Assembly: GCA_021812185.1 (NCBI GenBank)
Contig: JAKAON010000004.1
Coordinates: 1-32,839, forward strand
Direction of reading: 5' to 3'
DNA: 32,839 nt
Origin: Microcaldota archaeon
GTDB lineage: Archaea > Micrarchaeota > Micrarchaeia > Micrarchaeales > CABMGC01
The position numbers and the translations under genes are program-made. The stretch's first letter is position 1. Each line of letters opens with the position of its first letter. The notes under the pieces were generated by a model that saw only the letters and a program-made list of their open reading frames with translations, had not been told where the DNA came from and did not search any database. Below are positions 10,582 to 19,445 of this stretch, piece by piece.

Positions 10582-12069
10582 ATGGCAGACCAACCAAAGA
10601 AGAATGATACTGCAAATCCTGTTGCAAAGGATTACTATACCAAGGCAGGCAAATTCTTTGAAGAGAACAAATTTGATGAAGCTATAGATTACTACGGGAG
10701 AGCCATAGCCGAGGATCCTACATATTCCAGTGCGTATTTCAACAGGGCGCTCGCGTATGCCATAGTTAATAAGTACGATCTTGCAGTACGCGATGTTGAC
10801 AGGGTCCTTATGATTGAGCCAAACAGCCATGACGCACCTTATGTGATGGGAGTCATATGCGAATACCAGCAGGATTATCAGGGTGCAAAAGAGTGGTATG
10901 AAAAATCGCTTAAGGTCAAACCAGACTACGACCAGGCAAGGTCCAGGCTTGAGCAGCTAAGGCCTAAGCTAGATAGCATGCAGGGACCTAGACCTTTGAT
11001 GGACAAGAATAACAATGTGCCTGAGCCAGCCACGCAGGGGACTGTTTCTCAGGATGGACAGTTAAAGAAAGTCAAATGGTTCAAATCCAATACCACATTC
11101 AAAGATGTTGTAGGCATGGAAAAAGAGAAAGAGCTGATTTACCAAAACATAGTTCTTGCAATCAAAAAACCCGATCTTCTCAAGGCTTATGGGAAGAAAC
11201 TCGGCCTTGGAGTAATCTTTTATGGTCCGCCAGGATGCGGAAAGACGTACTTTGTAAGGGCAGTGGCTGGAGAGACGCATTCTAATGTGATAATAGCCAA
11301 CATCAACGAGATAGTTGATATGTATGCAGGAAACACTGAAAAGAACATGCATGCGATATTTGAACAGGCAAGGAATGCTATTCCATGCATAATATTCTTT
11401 GACGAAGTGGATGCGCTTGGAACCAAGAGAGACGGAGGCGGAGGAGAGTCACAGAGTTTCATGAAGATGGCGGTCAACCAATTTTTGCAGGAACTTGACG
11501 GTGTGGAAAAAAATCCGGAGGGGATATACGTAATAGGAGCCACAAACCAGCCTTGGGATATGGACCCAGCCCTAAAGAGGGCAGGAAGATTTGGAGAATC
11601 GATATACATACCTCCACCTGACTACAAGACCAGAAAGCAGGCTTTCATATTACATACAAGAAAGATGCCTATAGAAAAACTCTCGTTTGGCAGGCTTGCG
11701 CGCGCGACTATAGGATTCTCTAATGCAGATCTAGATGCGATAGCAGACAAAGCCGCACTCATACCTGCAGTCGAAGAAGACAGGACAGGAAGGAAGAGGA
11801 AGATTGGAATGCGAGACTTCCTGAGCATCATAAAGAAACAGGGGAATGCACTGGACGAGTGGTATGGGATGGTTGCAAAAGACATAGTGAGCAAGAAGGA
11901 GGTTCAGGTAGTTGATGGGAAGAGGACCGAGATAGTAAAAGAGGGCAAGCTAACTCCTGAAGAGAAGGTGAGGTATAGCGCGCTTGTGAAAGACGTTAAG
12001 AGAAACAACTTTATTTTATACAAGTGGGCAAAGAAATTCATTAGATATTTTGCATGGTACATACTCTGA
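10582..12069 (+). CDS. N-terminal TPR repeats fused to an AAA+ ATPase
   Basis: TPR helices (AKDYYTKAGKFFEENKFDEAIDYYGRAIAEDPTYSSAYFNRALAY); Walker A GPPGCGKT, Walker B IIFFDEVDAL, sensor GATNQP, RAGRF. Confidence 0.92.
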   Translation: MADQPKKNDTANPVAKDYYTKAGKFFEENKFDEAIDYYGRAIAEDPTYSSAYFNRALAYAIVNKYDLAVRDVDRVLMIEPNSHDAPYVMGVICEYQQDYQGAKEWYEKSLKVKPDYDQARSRLEQLRPKLDSMQGPRPLMDKNNNVPEPATQGTVSQDGQLKKVKWFKSNTTFKDVVGMEKEKELIYQNIVLAIKKPDLLKAYGKKLGLGVIFYGPPGCGKTYFVRAVAGETHSNVIIANINEIVDMYAGNTEKNMHAIFEQARNAIPCIIFFDEVDALGTKRDGGGGESQSFMKMAVNQFLQELDGVEKNPEGIYVIGATNQPWDMDPALKRAGRFGESIYIPPPDYKTRKQAFILHTRKMPIEKLSFGRLARATIGFSNADLDAIADKAALIPAVEEDRTGRKRKIGMRDFLSIIKKQGNALDEWYGMVAKDIVSKKEVQVVDGKRTEIVKEGKLTPEEKVRYSALVKDVKRNNFILYKWAKKFIRYFAWYIL

Positions 12070-12075
12070 AGTTAG

Positions 12076-12357
12076 CTAATTTTTAATTAGGAGATATCCG
12101 AATGCTGTTTGCATTGTGCACTGGCTTGCGTAGCAATACAGTTTTGCATTATTTAACTGTGCGATGTTTTGCATGCTTGAATTTTCGGTTCCCATATTGC
12201 CGATTATTTGGTTAAGGGACTGGAGGCGGATATTTGCGGCTAGGGAAGAGTACGCACTTGACAGTGATCCTTGCACCTGCGCATTTTCAGACATAGCGTA
12301 TGCAAGCGAAATGGCACATATTATTATTGACGACACGAATATTCCGTAAAATGACAT
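12076..12357 (-). CDS. Small pilin-like/secreted protein of the pilus operon
   Basis: N-terminal hydrophobic helix FYGIFVSSIIICAISLAYA; last gene of a tight minus-strand cluster. Confidence 0.6.
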   Translation of the reverse strand: MSFYGIFVSSIIICAISLAYAMSENAQVQGSLSSAYSSLAANIRLQSLNQIIGNMGTENSSMQNIAQLNNAKLYCYASQCTMQTAFGYLLIKN

Positions 12358-12753
12358 TCATCCACCCCCTAACAAGCACGCTGTTAGTTTGGCACCAGTG
12401 CCAGTAAATTGGGCGCATGCCCTAAAATTTGTTTGGCTTGAGTTGCCAAATGTGGCATTCCCAACAACTATCGCAACGTTACCTGCTTGATAGATATTTT
12501 TGTATTCCGATACGTAGCTCTCTGCGCACAAGTATCTTGCGCTTGAATTTGTTTGTGAGAGGCAAGAGGCGAACGATTTGTTTTGATAGAGCTGCTGCAC
12601 AAAATCGTATCCTGCGATATTTGAATTTAACGCTCTTGAGCTTGAGTAGAAAGATGCATTCGATCCGTTCAATATGACAGATCCAAATGAGATGAATGCG
12701 ATCACTACAGACACTGAGACAAGAGACTCTATGGTGGCGAATTGGGCATTCAT
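12358..12753 (-). CDS. Pilin-like protein
   Basis: MNAQFATIESLVSVSVVIAFISF: short leader, Glu before the hydrophobic helix. Confidence 0.65.
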   Translation of the reverse strand: MNAQFATIESLVSVSVVIAFISFGSVILNGSNASFYSSSRALNSNIAGYDFVQQLYQNKSFASCLSQTNSSARYLCAESYVSEYKNIYQAGNVAIVVGNATFGNSSQTNFRACAQFTGTGAKLTACLLGGG

Positions 12754-12757
12754 GATA

Positions 12758-14050
12758 TCATGTGCTATTTATTTTGACTTTGGAGCCTTCTGCATATATT
12801 GTCTGATTGTGTACCGGGCTTTTTCCTAAATTGACGTTTATGGAATACTGGAATGGGTATGGAGAGCTGCAATATAAGGAGTTTGCCAGTATGTTGCACC
12901 CCTGAATTGATTGCGGTCTAGATGCAAGCAGCTGCTGCGCGGCATTATTGAATTCCGCAAGCTGTTGCTGTATTGCACTTTGGTCGCCAACAGTGTTGTT
13001 GTAGAATGAGAATGTTGAGAATGCAGAAGTTTGTGCCTGCTCATACGAGTTTAAGTATGTGGAATTTGCGAATTTAGATGAAGTGTTGTTTGATAGGATT
13101 TCAAAATTTGGGTAGTATGGCTGGGAATACACGCTCATGACATTCGCAGTGCCGATATCTGCGCCGTTATAGAAAACTGGAGATGACGCGCTTGAGCTGT
13201 TTAATGATGATAGATATGCACTTGTGCCATTGTATATGCCAAGTGAGAAATTATACTTGTAATTATAATTTTGGCCGCTTGGCGATTTGATGTCCGTTCC
13301 GGTCTGGGTTGGATATATGCAGTAAGTTTCAGTTTGGGACTGGCCCGACTCGTAGCACGAGCCTGAGAACACTTGGTAGTCCCAGCTATCCCCATTCTGG
13401 CACTGCCTTGATGCAGGAAGGGGAGTTCCCGAAAAGGTAGTGAAAGTGCAGTGGCTTGATTCACTTAATGTATAAAGCGGATTTGATGAGAAGTTGTTGT
13501 ATGATAGCGATTCGTTCCTTTGGGAGATATATGCGGATAATTGGACCTTCGTCGGATATGGGGAGGTGGCGCTTGTCGAATTTGCGGCGACCTGCGAAAA
13601 TGACGAAAGAGTATATGTCCCATTTGAACTTTCTTTTGAGCAAAATATACTGTATCTAATTTCCAAGTTTACCAACCCAACATTTGCTGGCATGAAATAG
13701 TCGGTCATTGGATAAGTATCGTTGAATATTATGTTTTGGTAAGCTTTGTATAAGATGAAAGATGCGTTTGAGCCCACCGAGATATTGGCATACCCCATTT
13801 GGCACCCGTAGAGAAGCATTGAAATGGGATTTGCCTTACCAACAATCGAAGTTTGATTCACATACGCAATCAACCCCGAACCGTTTGGTTTTAGCGTAGG
13901 TGGGTTTTGGAACATCGATATATTTGAATATGCTTTTTCGCCGCCGGTGTAGAGCGTTAGGTCCTTTCCATAGTAGATTATGGTGCTTAGTATTAGTGCA
14001 CTTACTGCGCTGAGTATGAGCACAAATTCAAGGCTTGTTTGGATTCTCAT
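12758..14050 (-). CDS. Large pilin-like/surface protein (430 aa)
   Basis: MRIQTSLEFVLILSAVSALILSTIIYYG class III-type N-terminus; long Ser/Asn/Tyr-rich, Cys-containing exodomain. Confidence 0.75.
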   Translation of the reverse strand: MRIQTSLEFVLILSAVSALILSTIIYYGKDLTLYTGGEKAYSNISMFQNPPTLKPNGSGLIAYVNQTSIVGKANPISMLLYGCQMGYANISVGSNASFILYKAYQNIIFNDTYPMTDYFMPANVGLVNLEIRYSIFCSKESSNGTYTLSSFSQVAANSTSATSPYPTKVQLSAYISQRNESLSYNNFSSNPLYTLSESSHCTFTTFSGTPLPASRQCQNGDSWDYQVFSGSCYESGQSQTETYCIYPTQTGTDIKSPSGQNYNYKYNFSLGIYNGTSAYLSSLNSSSASSPVFYNGADIGTANVMSVYSQPYYPNFEILSNNTSSKFANSTYLNSYEQAQTSAFSTFSFYNNTVGDQSAIQQQLAEFNNAAQQLLASRPQSIQGCNILANSLYCSSPYPFQYSINVNLGKSPVHNQTIYAEGSKVKINST

Positions 14051-14420
14051 TTCTTACCACCAGAAGATACGAATTTCGCTCTATCTCTATTATTCTGCAG
14101 ACGGAAGTTTCGCCGCATGCCGCATTTTCACTTAGATCAATTATTGAGATATTGAAGTTGAATAGTGCGTATTGAGAATGCACAAGTCTTATGGCACTTG
14201 AATAATTTATTCCCCCTGCGTCGATCGCGCTTGCTAGTTCCTGCGATACTGCGTATTGGTTTAGTTTGTTGGAATAAAACGAAGAGGATGTTATTTGGTA
14301 GTTTGAGGTGTATGAGAAATTCGCAAATAACAAATACGATGCTGCGAGAGCTATTGGCATTGCCAAAAGCAAGTCCATTGATATCATTGCACGTTTGCAA
14401 GCATTCATGTCAACACTCAT
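14028..14420 (-). CDS. Pilin-like protein
   Basis: N-terminal RAMISMDLLLAMPIALAASYLLFANFS; overlaps neighbouring ORFs in the cluster. Confidence 0.65.
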   Translation of the reverse strand: MSVDMNACKRAMISMDLLLAMPIALAASYLLFANFSYTSNYQITSSSFYSNKLNQYAVSQELASAIDAGGINYSSAIRLVHSQYALFNFNISIIDLSENAACGETSVCRIIEIERNSYLLVVRNENPNKP

Positions 14421-14631
14421 TCCTAACTAAACTTATGCAGTAGCTGCATTGATTTGCTATCTTACTTGATAGATTTATTGCGTCGCATGCGAGCGCTCTC
14501 TCGTTTGAATGCATCTTGCCGTAACTTGAATATGCTGCAGTGAACGACGTAAATACATAAAGTGCTATGAGCATCGCAACTGACATCGAAAGCAGGATCT
14601 CAAGAGATATTTGCAGCTTAATTTTGCCCAC
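14410..14631 (-). CDS. Pilin-like protein
   Basis: GKIKLQISLEILLSMSVAMLIALYVF; GTG 14631 is preferred over the longer ORF start because it gives a short leader and no overlap with the upstream ORF. Confidence 0.65.
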   Translation of the reverse strand: MGKIKLQISLEILLSMSVAMLIALYVFTSFTAAYSSYGKMHSNERALACDAINLSSKIANQCSYCISLVRNEC

Positions 14632-14653
14632 GCATGGAGCTGGCTTGGACCCA

Positions 14654-14959
14654 TCATCTGCATACCGATTGCACATTTATGTCACCGATTATGGAAAAAT
14701 TCCCATACTTAGTCTCCATCAGACCGCCGTTGAAGGTTTGATTGCACATTTGCGTGTATGAGAGCGCAGCATAGCTATTTGCATTGCCTGATAGCAATGC
14801 GGCATTTATCTGCTGCGCAAGCATGTACATGCTATACTCGCCGCGAAATTCCCGTATGGCATTTTGCCACCCGGCCTGCGTTGCGACTATGGTGGCGATA
14901 GAGACAAATGCCAGTGCGAGGTATGCCATAAATTCAAACGATAACTGCAGCTTCATCAA
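14654..14959 (-). CDS. Pilin-like protein
   Basis: MMKLQLSFEFMAYLALAFVSIATIVATQAG: short leader and (S)FEF motif. Confidence 0.68.
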   Translation of the reverse strand: MMKLQLSFEFMAYLALAFVSIATIVATQAGWQNAIREFRGEYSMYMLAQQINAALLSGNANSYAALSYTQMCNQTFNGGLMETKYGNFSIIGDINVQSVCR

Positions 14960-14960
14960 A

Positions 14961-15236
14961 CTACACCGTATTTGACGATATTGCCGATAGCTGACTGGAT
15001 ATTGCCTGCGATATGCTCATCGAATTCCCGTTCATAGTCACATTTGAGACCACTGCGCCCTTGAGCTTTACAATCATTGCAAGTGCGAGAACGATAACTA
15101 TGCTTGCAGCTGCGAGCATCATTATGTACTCCAGCGAACCCTGTCCCTTTGAAGATTTTGCCATCATTGCAAGGCATGCGGCTTCCGGAGATATCACTTC
15201 TATTGCTTTTCTCATTTTTTCTTTGATTTTTCTCAT
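14961..15236 (-). CDS. Class III signal peptide pilin, likely major pilin
   Basis: SSKGQGSLEYIMMLAAASIVIVLALAMIVKL: canonical archaeal G|QxSxEY prepilin motif; first pilin after the assembly genes. Confidence 0.82.
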   Translation of the reverse strand: MRKIKEKMRKAIEVISPEAACLAMMAKSSKGQGSLEYIMMLAAASIVIVLALAMIVKLKGAVVSNVTMNGNSMSISQAISSQLSAISSNTV

Positions 15237-15244
15237 TTATTCAC

Positions 15245-15988
15245 CTATAAGACACTTGAGAATGAAGATGCAAGAAGGAATACCAGTACGCCCGTGACGA
15301 ATAACGGGACAACTGCGCTTATCCTGTGAATCGGGGGAGACTTTGGATTCTTGAACGATGAAGTTATGAATAGAATTGTGCCTATGTACAGCATAACCGA
15401 GAGCACAAAGGTTCTTGACGTGGATCCAAGCGAACCTGCACTTAGGGATGCTTGCATTATGTTTGAGCTTATACCTGCAAACATGGGGAAGAAGAACGAT
15501 ATGCCTAGTTGGGAGATCACGTGCATCCCCTCTGTTTTTTCTCTAATCAAATTCTCATGTGCATTTGTACTGCGGATTTTCTGCAGCATTATATCGATTT
15601 CTTGGCTTATGTCCCTGCCGCTGGTCATCCCATTTGCTAATGTTCCAATAAATTTTGCGCACTGACTGCCGACATTGCATGAATTTTTTATTTTCTGTGC
15701 CCCAAGCCTGGCCGATTTTACAGCGCCGCAAACTGCCGCCTTGTTTGGGCCAAATAAACTCAAAACTGTTTCTGCTGCCTTTATTGCGCTTTTGTGTTGT
15801 GCGTAGCGCTTTGAAAAATCCCCGATTATCATTTCCATGTTTTCGGTTTTATCTGACTTGCGGGCACGGACCATCTTGCGAATGTAGATGGCGTATATCA
15901 GCATCGCAATTCCAATGCACGCTGCAATATTTTGCATGAGCGCAGAAATTGCAAAAGCTGCAGCGAGTAGTATGTTTGTGCTATTCAA
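15245..15988 (-). CDS. Type II/IV secretion membrane platform protein (half-size, TadC/ArlJ-like)
   Basis: Multi-TM protein with cytoplasmic helical region, between a platform paralog and the pilins and downstream of the secretion ATPase; architecture-based. Confidence 0.7.
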   Translation of the reverse strand: MNSTNILLAAAFAISALMQNIAACIGIAMLIYAIYIRKMVRARKSDKTENMEMIIGDFSKRYAQHKSAIKAAETVLSLFGPNKAAVCGAVKSARLGAQKIKNSCNVGSQCAKFIGTLANGMTSGRDISQEIDIMLQKIRSTNAHENLIREKTEGMHVISQLGISFFFPMFAGISSNIMQASLSAGSLGSTSRTFVLSVMLYIGTILFITSSFKNPKSPPIHRISAVVPLFVTGVLVFLLASSFSSVL

Positions 15989-16676
15989 GTAATCCCCTAT
16001 ACATAGTAAAATTGCTCAGCGCGTAGAGAAACGGTATTATCAAGTTCATTATAACTACAAGCGCGCTTATCCCCACTGCCTTTTGTGATATCACCAGGCT
16101 CCCAATGAACCCGAATATCACAAATGAGGGCACTATTGTTGACACAAACATGTTTGCGGTGGCGTATCTTTGCAGGCGTGATGCGGCGGTCGACGAAAGA
16201 GTTTGCATTTTATCGTAATGCTGCGCTATGATGTTTGAGAGGAATGTAGCTGCGCCGACTTCGGTTGGAATGCTTCTTGTCAAATCCCCCACCTTTCCAA
16301 GCCGCAAGTGAGCCTTCGCAATTGCGACATGCACAGGATAGCCAAGCCTTGATAGGTATGAAGCCGTGCGGAATGATTTGTTAAGCCTTGCGTCCCTGCA
16401 CGGGAAAATTGCAGACATTCTTTTTTTCATGGGCAACGTAGCAGTTTTTGCGCCTGAGATCGTGCGTATTTTTTCTACGAACTCTTCAAGCATATCTTTA
16501 TCCTCCGTTAATTTTTGAATTTTTGTTATAGACGTTGATATGAAAAACGCAAATGGCAACGGGATTGTGCACAAAATTGCAAATGTGTATGCTGATGGCC
16601 CTGCATATGCGGATACAAGGACGCACGTGATCAGCATAGAAATTGACAGTGGCACAAGTAATGATCCATAATCCAT
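15981..16676 (-). CDS. Type II/IV secretion membrane platform protein (half-size, TadB/ArlJ-like)
   Basis: TM pairs flanking a helical domain (SYLSRLGYPVHVAIAKAHLRLGKVGDLTRSIPTEV); overlaps the next gene by 8 nt. Confidence 0.72.
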   Translation of the reverse strand: MDYGSLLVPLSISMLITCVLVSAYAGPSAYTFAILCTIPLPFAFFISTSITKIQKLTEDKDMLEEFVEKIRTISGAKTATLPMKKRMSAIFPCRDARLNKSFRTASYLSRLGYPVHVAIAKAHLRLGKVGDLTRSIPTEVGAATFLSNIIAQHYDKMQTLSSTAASRLQRYATANMFVSTIVPSFVIFGFIGSLVISQKAVGISALVVIMNLIIPFLYALSNFTMYRGLLE

Positions 16677-16684
16677 TTTACTAC

Positions 16685-18178
16685 CTAATAGTTGTATATG
16701 GCATCCGCCATCTCCATGACCCCTATTTTTTTCTTGCTTAAAGATTTTAGGAAAGTTCCTCTTTTTTGCAGCTCTTTTATTGCATCTTGGGTTTGTTTGC
16801 TGTTTGTTTTGCAGTACATATTGATTATTTTGGATTCGCCTAGCTTATCTTGGTAGAATAATGAATCCTTGGCCATATAGCGCATCTCGACCGAATCGCC
16901 ATTTTCAAGTGTTGTACCGCCACCTTGGACCTCGGCCCTGCTAAGCCAGTTATATTCAATGATCTGTGATATGTGCTTGCCGCTCTCGTTCCTCTTTTCC
17001 ATATGTATTGAAAGGTCAAGCATGCTCAGCACCCTTGGATCGACTTCCAGAGGTTTTGCAAGGAGCCTGTTTATGACAGCTAGGCCATTTTCATTGCTGT
17101 GAAGGGTCGTCATGAATTGTACTCCAAGGTTAGCCCCGGAAAATAGCTCCCTCGCCTCATTTCCCCGAACCTCTCCGACAACGAGCACGTCTGGCCTCAT
17201 CCTCAGTGCATTTATTGCCTGGTCCCGAGTATTGCAAAACAGCTTTGACTTAAATCCGCTGAGTTGGACGATGTTTGCGACATTCGGATAAAATTTAAGC
17301 TCGTTTATGTCCTCTTCTATTGTAACTATCCGCCTATGCCTTCGAACGAATGATAATATAGAGACTAGAAGCGTTGTCTTTCCGCTGGCCGGAGGCCCAG
17401 ATATGATTATGTTTGCGCCACTCTCTACTGCAAGCCAAATATATGCAAGTGTGTTTGGGTCTGCAGTTCCATCTATTATTAACGACGATACATTTGCCTT
17501 GCTGCGTCCGCCCACTCTTATTGTTGCGTTTGCCCCACTTGTAGCATAGGGGCTTATTTGGGCGTGCAATCTTGCGTCGTCAACCTGGACATCTATGATA
17601 GGAGTGTCTTCATTTAATTCGCAATTAGAGTCGTATATGAATTTGTTTATTGTCCTCCTGAACCCTTCCAGGTGAGTGAAACGCATGTTTGTAAGACATC
17701 TGCCATATTTGGAATGAACTATGGATATTGGAGATGTAGGACCGTTTACCTCTATTTCCTGGATGTTTGCCTTGTCCTCCATCAGTATGCTTATTGGACC
17801 ATATCCAGTAATGTCGTGAGATAGTATCTTTGAGAAATACCTCGCATCCGATTCACCTTTGAATTTGGATAGTTCATAGTACGCCATGCCCTCTGCCGCC
17901 CTCATGTCCATCTGGGGATTAGGAGCGCTAACAATGCGTTCTATCACGCTTGATTTTATCTCCTCTAACTTTTTTGCTTCGAATATGCTAAGGCCTCCAA
18001 AACGACTCTCTACATTGTACTTGTATGATTGGCCCGATTTGGAAATGGCACGCGGTATCTCAAGAGGAACGCTTATGTCATTTTCAAGCTTTTGCGCGTA
18101 TTGCACATAAAAGGACAGACTCTCTGCATTTTTCTCTGGTTCGATTGTATGTTTTGGAATAATGTCTAATTTTAGCAT
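16685..18178 (-). CDS. Type II/IV secretion ATPase (ArlI/TadA/VirB11-like)
   Basis: Walker A GPPASGKTTLL, DVLVVGEVRGNEARELF Walker B, MTTLHSNENGLAVINRL His box. ATG 18178 (MLKLDIIPKH) preferred over the ORF start 18229 because of the promoter position. Confidence 0.93.
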   Translation of the reverse strand: MLKLDIIPKHTIEPEKNAESLSFYVQYAQKLENDISVPLEIPRAISKSGQSYKYNVESRFGGLSIFEAKKLEEIKSSVIERIVSAPNPQMDMRAAEGMAYYELSKFKGESDARYFSKILSHDITGYGPISILMEDKANIQEIEVNGPTSPISIVHSKYGRCLTNMRFTHLEGFRRTINKFIYDSNCELNEDTPIIDVQVDDARLHAQISPYATSGANATIRVGGRSKANVSSLIIDGTADPNTLAYIWLAVESGANIIISGPPASGKTTLLVSILSFVRRHRRIVTIEEDINELKFYPNVANIVQLSGFKSKLFCNTRDQAINALRMRPDVLVVGEVRGNEARELFSGANLGVQFMTTLHSNENGLAVINRLLAKPLEVDPRVLSMLDLSIHMEKRNESGKHISQIIEYNWLSRAEVQGGGTTLENGDSVEMRYMAKDSLFYQDKLGESKIINMYCKTNSKQTQDAIKELQKRGTFLKSLSKKKIGVMEMADAIYNY

Positions 18179-18193
18179 AATCCTATTTTGTTT

Positions 18194-18221
18194 ACTTAAG
18201 TATATAAATTTATACTTAAAT
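18194..18221. promoter_or_regulatory. Near-perfect palindrome overlapping the TATA region of the pilus operon promoter
   Basis: TTAAGTATA-TAAATT-TATACTTAA (9-bp arms, 18196-18219), centred about 30 nt upstream of ATG 18178; divergent wHTH gene next door. Confidence 0.65.
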
Positions 18222-18347
18222 ATCAACAATATGTTTTTATATATTTCGTGGACTTGGGTGATGTTTGATGTTGCAATCAGGCAGATTGTGGAAATAGCGT
18301 TTAGATACCCTTTATATTATTTGTTGCCCAATTAATACTGTGTTCTA

Positions 18348-18674
18348 ATGATAACTAGAGAAAAGGAGAAGGACGAGATATGGGTGTTGAGAAAGATCCT
18401 AAGTAGGCCAAATTATGCGGTGTTGAAGCTCCTCATGAAAAAGAGCCCTAGAACCACAAGGGAACTCTACACTCTATTGGGCAAAAAATTCACGAGAAAG
18501 ACGCTGATAATAACGCTTCGGGACCTCTCCATAGATCTCAATGTGCTGCAGCCGACCCACATAAGGACAGAGCGAGGATACGGACTTGGATATAATATAA
18601 ACCCAAAGCTCAAGGAGATAATAAAATCGGTTGAAAAATTCGAGCACACAATAGAAGAGCTCACAAAAAATTAG
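18348..18674 (+). CDS. Small winged-HTH-like transcriptional regulator
   Basis: 108 aa; SRPNYAVLKLLMKKSPRTTRELYTLLGKKFTRKTLIITLRDLS... resembles wHTH; divergent from the pilus operon; TATA-like tttatatt near 18311. Confidence 0.72.
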   Translation: MITREKEKDEIWVLRKILSRPNYAVLKLLMKKSPRTTRELYTLLGKKFTRKTLIITLRDLSIDLNVLQPTHIRTERGYGLGYNINPKLKEIIKSVEKFEHTIEELTKN

Positions 18675-18686
18675 CATGGTAGTTGC

Positions 18687-19403
18687 ATGATAGTCAAGAA
18701 ACCTTATGCCATCGTGGAATTGTTCAATACTGCCAAAGACGTTGATGTTCTTCGGCTTAAAGCCATAGATGATGCAACTTTGAGCTTTGACCCGGGGATG
18801 TTCGTAATGCTTATATACAAGGATCCTGCAAGTGGGGCTGAGATAAGCAGGGCATTTTCCTTGGCATCGAGCCCAGACTCTAAGACACTTGATTTTATAA
18901 TAGCAATGATACATGGGCAGTTCACATCCAAACTCGATGTGGCCAAACCTGGTGATGTGCTCTATGTCAGCGGGCCTCATGGACAGTTCAAGTTCGATGC
19001 AAACAAAGACAAGAAGGTACTCTTCCTTGCCGGTGGAACGGGACTTGCGCCGTTTATATCGATGCTGAGGCTTATACGTGAGAAGAATTTGCAAATAGAC
19101 GTGAACCTTATATACAGTATTAAGCATCCAGACGAGATAATACTTAAGGAGGAGCTAGAGAGCTATGTAAAGGATCTTGGAATGAAGATGACGATAACAG
19201 TTACTAGAGATGACGGAGCAGAATCATGGACAGGAGAGAAGGGGCACATAGATGCTAACATGATATCAAGGCATGCGCCGGACTTCCTTGAGAGGGGAGC
19301 ATACATATGCGGACCGCTCAATTTCGTAAAGGCAATGAAAGACGCATTGGTTTCCATCAAATACCCCGCAGATAAGATAAGTGCAGATGTTTGGGGACAT
19401 TAA
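18687..19403 (+). CDS. FAD/NAD(P)-binding oxidoreductase, ferredoxin-NADP reductase-like
   Basis: RAFSLASSP (FAD), GGTGLAPFISMLR (NAD(P)), YICGPLNFVKAM; 12 nt after the wHTH stop. Confidence 0.88.
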   Translation: MIVKKPYAIVELFNTAKDVDVLRLKAIDDATLSFDPGMFVMLIYKDPASGAEISRAFSLASSPDSKTLDFIIAMIHGQFTSKLDVAKPGDVLYVSGPHGQFKFDANKDKKVLFLAGGTGLAPFISMLRLIREKNLQIDVNLIYSIKHPDEIILKEELESYVKDLGMKMTITVTRDDGAESWTGEKGHIDANMISRHAPDFLERGAYICGPLNFVKAMKDALVSIKYPADKISADVWGH

Positions 19404-19445
19404 TATGCGTTTTTATTTTTATAAGATGCAATTTACTGGAACATC

